From Beroe ovata (lineage: Eukaryota; Ctenophora; Nuda; Beroida; Beroidae): a stretch of 14,264 nt of DNA. Below the pieces are notes generated by a model that saw nothing but the letters and a program-made list of their open reading frames with translations, did not search any database and was not told where the DNA came from. The translations under genes and the position numbers were made by a program. This document shows, one piece after another, positions 8,942 through 14,264 of this stretch; positions within the stretch are counted from its first letter, which is position 1, and each line of letters starts with the position of its first letter. Location of the stretch: positions 102,089-116,352 of the forward strand of contig CAMPET010000094.1 of the NCBI GenBank assembly GCA_946803715.1, given 5' to 3'.

Positions 8942-9020
8942 GTTGTCAAGCGATGCTAGACGGCTAATGCAAGCCATGCGCGAAACGAAATTCTCGACAG
9001 GGTCTATCATTGATCGACAA
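8942..9020. repeat. Direct repeat, copy 2 (about 80 bp)
   Basis: Runs from GTTGTCAAGCGATGCTAGA through ATGCAAGCC and ACGAAATTCTCGACAGGG to GATCGACAA. It is the diverged partner of 8324-8410. Confidence 0.8.
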
Positions 9021-9134
9021 CAATTGCAGAGCTATTGTATTTAAATTCTTAGGAGTTGGATGTAATCTATTGCTGGTTAACTCTTGATTTATAATTTGTG
9101 CATACGTAATTATACTAGATTATAATCATAACAA

Positions 9135-9420
9135 TAGCCTCCAACTTTAGCTCCAAATTAAAGTAGTAGCTATACCTCTAGTATAGTTCCCAAGTCCAGA
9201 TGAAGTATCACTAGCTCCCAATTTGAGGAGTAATATCACCAGCCTTTTACTAGAGAGATAGCTGTATTGCTATAGCTCCTAGATAAAGAAGTAGCTCAAA
9301 AAGCAGTATCTATTGCTACCAACTGGAGGAGTTGTTTTGCTACAATGCTACCTCTCAACTTTATAAGTATTGTCAGTATCTCCCAACTTGAGATGAAGTA
9401 AATCAGCTGTATTCCAATCC
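9135..9420. repeat. 28-bp-period array, reverse orientation
   Basis: Units around TAGCTCCCAATTTGAGGAGTAATAT are the reverse complement of the GAGTTGGGAGCTAC family inside the hAT-type element. AG(C/T)-TCCCA-type anchors fall at 9185, 9213 and 9241 (28-bp spacing); others are irregular. I found no TAGGGTTTCC ends or TCTAGATAA arms around it, so it is either the remnant of a second element copy or an independent array. Confidence 0.7.
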
Positions 9421-9788
9421 AGAGTCGCCAGTTGGACTTACAGTCAAACTTAGTTGTGAACTATGTTGGGGGTGATCCCGTAAGGGGTCTTTCACTTTCA
9501 TCAAGGATTCAGACAAGCTGACATTCACAATAATCTCAATTGAGCAAGTTTGAGATTGATATTATTCCTTGTGTGGTGTGTATTTCAAGCAAAGACGGTG
9601 CATAATGAACAGTTTAATAACCCATAAGAAGTACAAACCTTAGCATATTACGACTAGTACTTTTTACTAAACCCTTCATTAATGCATTAATGCACATTGA
9701 TGCACATAAATGTATATTGTATATAAATGCACATAAATGCATGTTGCACCCCCCCTCAACAGTGTAACCTCATAGGTTTGTTCTGCAG
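9421..9788. other. Region upstream of the EF-hand gene
   Basis: It holds no coding exon that I can support. It includes a GATCCC-GTAA-GGGGTC hairpin around 9475-9490 and a short repetitive tract at 9675-9745 built from TGCATTAATGCA- and ATAAATGCAC-type words. A CCCCCC run follows. The promoter or a 5' untranslated exon of the downstream gene is expected here or further left. Confidence 0.45.
9722..9727 (+). promoter_or_regulatory. TATA-like TATAAA, weak candidate
   Basis: TATAAA lies 65 bp before the ATG of the EF-hand gene. It sits inside an ATAAATGCA repeat tract, so the match may be chance. The CTGCAG splice-acceptor-like site just before the ATG argues that transcription may start further upstream. 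Confidence 0.2.
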
Positions 9789-9791
9789 ACT

Positions 9792-9949
9792 ATGAATAAT
9801 GCTGCAGAAAAGTTGTTCAATATCATTGACAGTGATGGAGATGGACTCATAACAAAACAGGATCTAATCAATATTTGCTCAAAACTTGAGCTTGAAGAAG
9901 GGCCAGAGGCTTTTCTTTATAAACTTGGCTTTCACATTGATGATGAAAG
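9792..9949 (+). CDS. Exon 1: EF-hand
   Basis: Codes for 52 residues plus two bases. The loop DSDGDGLITKQD is a near-canonical EF-hand with Asp instead of Glu at position 12. The donor is AAAG/GTATGC. The exon may begin at 9789, because CTGCAG before it is a plausible acceptor; in that case a 5' exon lies to the left. Confidence 0.82.
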
Positions 9950-12900
9950 GTATGCGAAGTTAATGGGATTAAAATGTCTACTTTCATTATGTTATCAATA
10001 ACAGATAGTATAGTTCAAAATTTAACTGGAGCTATTTCAGACCCATAACTCTTGATGATGTCTATCACTGTGGATTATTTGATAGTGTTGGTCAAAGCGA
10101 TGTTTCATTAAATTTGGCTGCCCTGTCAGAAAACAACTATGAATCAATATTTGATCTTCTCTTGGTGCTTCAAAAGACAACTACCTCCTATTTACGAAGT
10201 AAAGGTCAGGACACCGAATCCCGACTGCAGCAAAGTAACTCAGAAAAAGAAAGCTTCAAAAGGGAACTAACTGTACTTATCCAGGTAGACTAAATGCTTC
10301 ATTTATAACCTACTGAAAAACAGTCATCAGTTGTTTATAAAACTGCAACGTGTATGCATTTTCTATGACCAATTCATTATATCCAACTAGGAGTGTGATG
10401 AACGAGACAGAAACATAACAGAATTAAATTTGAAAGAGAAGGAATTGAAACAAGAAATTCAGAGTCTCTATGATCAGCTAGATGAGTACCAAGCACGCGA
10501 GAGAACAAACACAAGTGATAGCTTCCGTTCGAGGATGGGTAGGTGATTTCATTCTCATTAGACAGAATTGTGGTTCATCATCAAGTAACCCCAGACTTGC
10601 ATTTTATATATGCACAGGTTCAGTGAGTAGTGTGAATTTTAATCCATCTGACTTGCGATCTGCGTTGTACAACGCGGTCAAGTCAAAGGAGATAAATATT
10701 GAGCGTAATAAAAACTTGAATCGTCGTAAGTTCCTGTTATCAAAACTGTTATGTGCCAATGATACATTATTTGTCTAATGAAAAATCAACACGAAATCAA
10801 CATGATTATGTATATTACTCTGATATGAGTGCAGTATGCCCAATTCGTAACCTAATGTGGAATTCCCACTTCATGTGGTATGATCTGTGTCAAACACACT
10901 CCAGAAAAGTGCCTTACCAACGACTTCAACCCTTCGTTCAACCTACATTTACTATAGTTGTTTTGTTGTTCATTTCTTGTATTGATCAGGGGACAGTCAA
11001 AGAAGCAGTGTAGTGGCTACAAGGTCTAACGAAGGTCCCAGTTCAACAAACAACCCTGCTAGACATGGGACTGAGGAAGATTCGTTCTGTGATGACTGTC
11101 AGAGGTATTTAATAATTGGGAGGTCTACCGCATATATTCTTATTTCATTTCCACCACAAAACATTTCATAGTGATTAAACAGGTCGTGTTTTAAACATGA
11201 TTCCTCTTTTTTGGTCCCTGTTTTTCGTCATCTGATACAACTGTCAGATTGATGGAGGACATAGCAAACTATGAGGGCATCATTGAACAGCTGAATAATG
11301 ATAAGAAGAAGATGAATGTCAAGGTTCATGCAGCTGACACGTATCTCACTCAAGTAAAGGAACTAGAATCTGCATACAGGTGTGAAGCTGTTCTATCATG
11401 TGGAAAGTGGATTCCATGAATTGATTGAACATGTTATGTGGAATGTAGATTTGATGAATCGATCTATCGTGTTGTCCAGTGATAACACCGTTCATTCTGT
11501 TGTGTACTCCGGCATTTTTCCAATCACCGGATTTGAATTCTCGCAGGAACCTCGAGCAACATACGATGCAGCTGAGTGCCGAGAGGGATTCCATCCTTGT
11601 GGAGTATGAGGAGATCAAGGGGAGTTACGAGGAACTAAATCAGAGATATGAGGAAATGTGCAGTAAACCCAGCTCTGGTGGTGGTGGCGGCTCTGGAGGA
11701 GGGGGTGGTGGGCCAGGCGGCGCAAATCTGCCCACACGATCCGATTCCTTCGAGGGGAATAACCATGTAAGTGTGGGCAGGTCGATGTATAATTCCTTGC
11801 AAGAAGAATATTGCCCTCGAAATCTTGATGTGGTGCTACCGAAAACTTCATTGGAAATGATCTAGAAGTGGATGATGCTGTTGACTTCACTAAATGTTCA
11901 TTCTAACACATATACGCGAGCCTTGATTAGTTACAACTCTTTATAAGGGTGTATATTTTGTGCCATGCTCTTATAGATCATGCATGTAATTTAGACAGAA
12001 TGGAATTTGTATCATGCTACGTAGAATGTAGATCATTGATGGTGAGTCTGGCCGACGAAAGTACAATTTACTCACGCAACGTGTAAATTTCATAAAACGG
12101 AGAAATTACCGTCAAATGCAGAACAAGTCAACTCTGATACTGTCCTGTCTATCCTGACCAGTGTCCATTGTTGAGCAATCATTGTAAAATATCAGATATT
12201 AGATAGATGAGTAGAATACCACTTATTTCACCGCTTATTTCAGTTGATTCATTGTAAAAATGAATGCCCCCTTTCATCCTAAGTCGAGATCAGCCCGTGT
12301 ATGATGTGTGTTCCCTTGGCTGTTGTACAGCAGGGTGTACGTTGTGTGTATGCTTGTGTGTGGGTGTGTGTGACATTTATCTTGCAGTGAATGGTATACC
12401 AATTGATAGAATTGATTGGCATCCATAATTTCAGTTGGACACGAGTCAATACAGCACATCCTATTCTGCTGTTAACACAACTGGTGGATTCAGCTTTGCT
12501 GACGAACTTGCCGACACTGAGAACAGGTAGGTCCCCCCATTTGTGAGTTCAATACCTAGGGTGAGTCTCTACTTTCATGGAAAGAATCGACCCCATTGGG
12601 GGGAATCGTTGATTTGTGTTGTTAGGGTCTAGTGGAAGTTGATTTTGTGAATGAAATCGGTTTAACACTCTCCTACACTCCGAGTGTGTATTCTGCTAGG
12701 TGATGTAACCTACCTACTTCGTAAACACATCGCTTTCCTATGAGGGTCGCTATTTCGCATCGGATTCGTCTCCAATACTCGAATAGAAACAACACTCGGC
12801 ATTTGAAAAAGCATACTTGTTATAACAGAGTGTTGTTAGAACGCTGCAGCTGCCGTATTTCTCTTTTCTCCGCTCCAACTTATTCATCCTCGTCTAATTC

Positions 12901-13793
12901 CTCTTTCAACTTCTCCCTCTCCTCTCCACCCTCTCTCCTCTCTTCAGTATCTACTCTTCTTTTCCATTGTATCACCTCCCACTCTCTATACCCGATACAA
13001 AGTCGCCATGTGCTCCCCCCGGGTAATAGTCCAGTTCTGTCTGCCTCGTGTTTTTCTAACTAGTGACCACGGCAAGCTTCTACCCCTCGTGGGTCCTCGC
13101 TGGAGGCCAGGGTATCTGGTACCGGTTAGGGCCCGGGTCACCCCCAGGTATCACTTTTTTCGGAAAGCGTCCTCATGACGTTATGATGATATTCATTAGT
13201 CACTTTTTAAAGTATTATGTTACTTTCCTCACTCTTTATCCTCAGTATCTATCCTCACTCCTCACACTCACTATCCTCACTCACTATCCTCACTCCCCAT
13301 ACTCACTGTCGTACTCTAACTGAGAGTAGGCTCTATGCCAGGCACGAGGTAGAGACACTCCAAGACGAGAATGAGTTGCTGTGTGGGAAGATCAAACAGT
13401 TACAAGAGAAGCTACATGCGCTAAGCGGGTCCAGTACTCCCGTCATATCGAATAGTGACGTCATTCCACAGATTGTCGAGGTACGATGACTCTGTGATGG
13501 ATTACTGTATATATTTTAGTCACGTGATATCCTCATATTAGGAGAAAAACATGGTATTACCTCATACATGACCTCATCCCAGAGTTAGTCATGTGACACA
13601 ATCACGAATCCCCCAGGACAACTCCAGTTTACCGGATAGCGGTGTTGGCCGCACTTCCTCCCCCCAGTCACCACCACAATCAGACGGGTTTTGTGGTCAC
13701 GTGCTCATTGGAACTGCCAAACTGTTCCTACACTGCCTGCGACACGATATCGGGTTTTATTACAGTCCACCGCTCGTGGACAAAAACGGACAG
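9792..13793 (+). CDS. EF-hand, coiled-coil protein with kinesin-3-like segment (10 exons, 3' partial)
   Basis: Joining ten exons with GT-AG introns and fully consistent phases gives 515 codons and no stop; the gene continues past the right edge. The protein has an EF-hand at residues 13-24 (Asp at loop positions 1, 3, 5 and 12) and a degenerate second EF-hand spanning the first intron. Coiled coil follows in exons 2-3, 6-7 and 9. Exon 7 ends in a Gly/Ser linker and exon 10 starts with a Ser/Pro-rich linker. Exon 10 then reads IGTAKLFLHCLRHDIGFYY. From memory this resembles the conserved G-V-A-N-x-F-L-x-x-L-x-x-D-V stretch after the FHA domain of kinesin-3 motors (KIF1/KIF13), but no motor domain is present. 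Paired EF-hands plus coiled coil also recall Rab11-FIP3/4 and ninein, so a role as a calcium-responsive trafficking or microtubule adaptor is inference. The ATG follows an in-frame TAA 24 bp upstream if unspliced. Exon structure is strong; the name is open. Confidence 0.8.
10041..10284 (+). CDS. Exon 2: second EF-hand remainder and start of coiled coil
   Basis: The acceptor is TATTTCAG and the donor CCAG/GTAGAC. It completes an Arg codon and then reads PITLDDVYHCGLF, which fits the exit half of a degenerate EF-hand. A helical SIFDLLLVLQ segment and charged heptads follow to the end. It spans 81 whole codons after the split one. Confidence 0.85.
10391..10538 (+). CDS. Exon 3: coiled coil
   Basis: The acceptor is CCAACTAG and the donor ATGG/GTAGGT. 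The exon encodes strongly heptad-like, charged sequence around ELNLKEKELKQEIQSLYDQL and then a polar tail. It starts in phase 0 and ends after one base of a Gly codon. Confidence 0.85.
10618..10725 (+). CDS. Exon 4
   Basis: The acceptor is ATGCACAG and the donor CGTC/GTAAGT. About 36 residues, polar and then basic, with SALYNAVKSKEINIERNKNL. No domain is recognised. The phase agrees with both neighbours. Confidence 0.8.
10990..11104 (+). CDS. Exon 5: polar linker
   Basis: The acceptor is TTGATCAG and the donor AGAG/GTATTT. About 38 residues rich in Ser, Asn and Thr, ending in an acidic FCDDCQ stretch. It is probably a disordered linker between coiled coils. Confidence 0.78.
11248..11379 (+). 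CDS. Exon 6: coiled coil
   Basis: The acceptor is ACTGTCAG and the donor ACAG/GTGTGA. Encodes LMEDIANYEGIIEQLNNDKK followed by more heptad-like sequence. Both boundaries split Arg codons in phase 2, as in neighbouring exons. Confidence 0.85.
11547..11766 (+). CDS. Exon 7: coiled coil and glycine-rich linker
   Basis: The acceptor is TTCTCGCAG and the donor CCAT/GTAAGT. Charged heptads up to NQRYEEM are followed by a Gly/Ser run coded at about 11677-11722 and a polar LPTRSDSFEG tail. If the intron after it were retained, the frame would stay open for 32 more codons to a TAG at 11863, giving a short isoform. Confidence 0.85.
11767..12434 (+). other. Intron 7 (668 bp)
   Basis: Bounded by GTAAGT and TTTCAG. 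Apart from the short open extension after exon 7 it carries a TG-rich tract at about 12335-12372. I see no embedded gene or RNA. Confidence 0.75.
12435..12526 (+). CDS. Exon 8
   Basis: The acceptor is CATAATTTCAG and the donor ACAG/GTAGGT. Thirty residues plus two bases: Ser/Thr/Tyr-rich and then GGFSFADELADTEN, the start of a new helix that continues into exon 9. Confidence 0.8.
12527..13329 (+). other. Intron 8 (803 bp), pyrimidine-rich
   Basis: The longest intron of the gene. It has a C/T-rich tract at about 12860-12970 and a TATCCTCACTCAC-type tandem repeat at 13224-13309, directly before the splice acceptor. Short frames in it are repeat translations and show no domain. Confidence 0.75.
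13224..13309 (+). repeat. TATCCTCACTCAC tandem repeat at a 3' splice site
   Basis: Imperfect units of TATCCTCACTCAC with shortened variants (CTCACACTCAC) make a long pyrimidine tract ending about 20 bp before the exon 9 acceptor. It may serve as, or extend, the polypyrimidine tract. Confidence 0.7.
13330..13480 (+). CDS. Exon 9: coiled coil
   Basis: The acceptor is a tandem GAGTAG; using TAG gives the start chosen here, and using GAG would begin at 13327 and add one Ser. Encodes RLYARHEVETLQDENELLCG and further heptads to KLHAL, then a Ser/Thr/Pro tail. The donor is CGAG/GTACGA. It ends in phase 0. Confidence 0.85.
13617..13793 (+). CDS. Exon 10: Ser/Pro linker and kinesin-3-like segment
   Basis: The acceptor is CCCCCAG and the donor ACAG/GTAATG. 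Exactly 59 codons in phase 0. The first 24 residues are low-complexity (SSLPDSGVGRTSSPQSPPQS). The rest, from GHVLIGTAKLFLHCLRHDIG to PPLVDKNGQ, looks like folded domain sequence and resembles the post-FHA segment of kinesin-3 proteins. Confidence 0.82.
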
Positions 13794-14232
13794 GTAATGG
13801 ACAGGGAATTGTGTTTTTATTTGGGGGTGTTTCAGCTTTCTGTTTGTCAAGTTACCTGTCCATGTGCGCGCGTTTGGGAAAACTGGATTTCAATAGATAG
13901 TCATGTCATTTCCTCAATGCCTAGCTCAACTACCTCCATCTTATGGTATTAAACTGGCTCGAGCAGCAGTAATTGCTGAGTTCCCCCTATTATTTATGTC
14001 TGGGTTAATGAAATAGTCTTGGAAAATGAAACCGGAAAACCATTCCTAACAACCTAACGGAGTTGTGGATCATGGATCATTTCCATGTTTCCTGCTCTAG
14101 TAAAAGCCTTCTCCTAGTCCAGTGATCGGGGGAGGTTACCATGTATGATCTTCCCTCTCCTAAGTGGATAATTGAGTAATTACCCTCTCTTTTGCGCTCT
14201 GCGTGCACTGTATCACTTTGTGGGCGTGTACA

Positions 14233-14264
<32 letters not shown>
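13794..14264 (+). other. Intron 10, continues beyond the window
   Basis: Starts with GTAATG. No exon that continues the protein convincingly was found before the right edge. A TTCTCCTAG at about 14119 would open only 17 in-frame codons before a stop. Confidence 0.6.
14234..14264. repeat. (TG)n microsatellite at right edge
   Basis: A pure TG run that reaches the last base of the window, so its length is unknown. Confidence 0.97.

Larger units (their letters stand above)
7936..9020. repeat. GC-rich cluster of related foldback repeats
   Basis: A 1.1-kb island rich in CpG and GCGCGC lies in AT-rich surroundings and is built from diverged copies of one family. Shared pieces include TGACCTCTGTTT(T/C)TCGCGCGCG, ACGCAACNTGNGAACAT (about 8001 and 8850), CGATGCTAG (about 8040, 8333 and 8951) and ACGAAATTCTCGACAGGG (about 8361 and 8984). 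Three palindromes sit within it. Open frames on both strands here are by-products of high GC and inverted repeats and show no domain. It is probably a nested foldback or MITE-type element; no clear target duplication was found. Confidence 0.7.

Noticed and set aside
9135-9420. A second complete copy of the hAT-type element
   Set aside because: The array is related, but no TAGGGTTTCC ends, TCTAGATAA arms or flanking duplication were found around it.
10482-11013. Frames of 86-98 codons around exons 3-5
   Set aside because: They run through introns in other frames; the phase-consistent exon chain explains the coding signal better.
12740-13323. Frames of 86-107 codons in intron 8
   Set aside because: They are Ser/Leu-rich translations of pyrimidine tracts and the TATCCTCACTCAC repeat.
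1-14264. CRISPR array, tRNA or rRNA genes
   Set aside because: No regular repeat-spacer pattern, cloverleaf or rRNA-like conserved block was seen. The tandem repeats have no unique spacers of constant length.

Overview
The window is nuclear DNA from an animal. It has split genes with GT-AG introns, long TG microsatellites, decayed transposable elements and long AT-rich spacers with little coding sequence. The short introns (mostly about 80 to 260 bp), an intronless MFS transporter and the kind of repeats suggest a small-genome marine invertebrate such as a sponge. That placement is inference only. Both ends lie inside TG runs and there is an ambiguous base at 1501, so this may be a short-read contig that stopped at microsatellites.

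Layout: 1-2120 is repeat-rich DNA, with a (TG)n tract, a minisatellite with alternating 33/38-bp spacing, a second (TG)n tract and two perfect-stem GC-rich hairpins. 2122-3462 on the minus strand is an intact single-exon MFS transporter of 446 residues, most like the SLC18B1 group. 3463-4614 is spacer. 4623-5754 is a 1,132-bp non-autonomous DNA transposon. It is flanked by a perfect 8-bp duplication, starts TAGGGTTTCC and ends in the reverse complement, has arms full of TCTAGAT words, and carries a degenerate 28-bp-period array. This matches a hAT-type element. 5763-7930 is AT-rich spacer. 7936-9020 is a GC-rich island made of diverged copies of a foldback sequence with GCGCGC-centred palindromes. 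9135-9420 holds a second 28-bp-period array of the same sequence family as the transposon interior, in opposite orientation.

9792 to the right edge on the plus strand is a split gene that I could assemble as ten exons (515 codons, all phases agreeing). It encodes an N-terminal EF-hand, three coiled-coil blocks, a Gly/Ser linker and a low-complexity linker. It then enters a segment that resembles the conserved stretch following the FHA domain in kinesin-3 motors. No motor domain lies in the window, and the gene runs off the right edge.

No functional link between the transporter and the EF-hand/coiled-coil gene is evident. The most notable items are the unusual architecture of the split gene, the hAT-type element with its internal array and outside relative, and the palindrome cluster. 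No tRNA, rRNA, CRISPR array or bacterial-type operon was seen.
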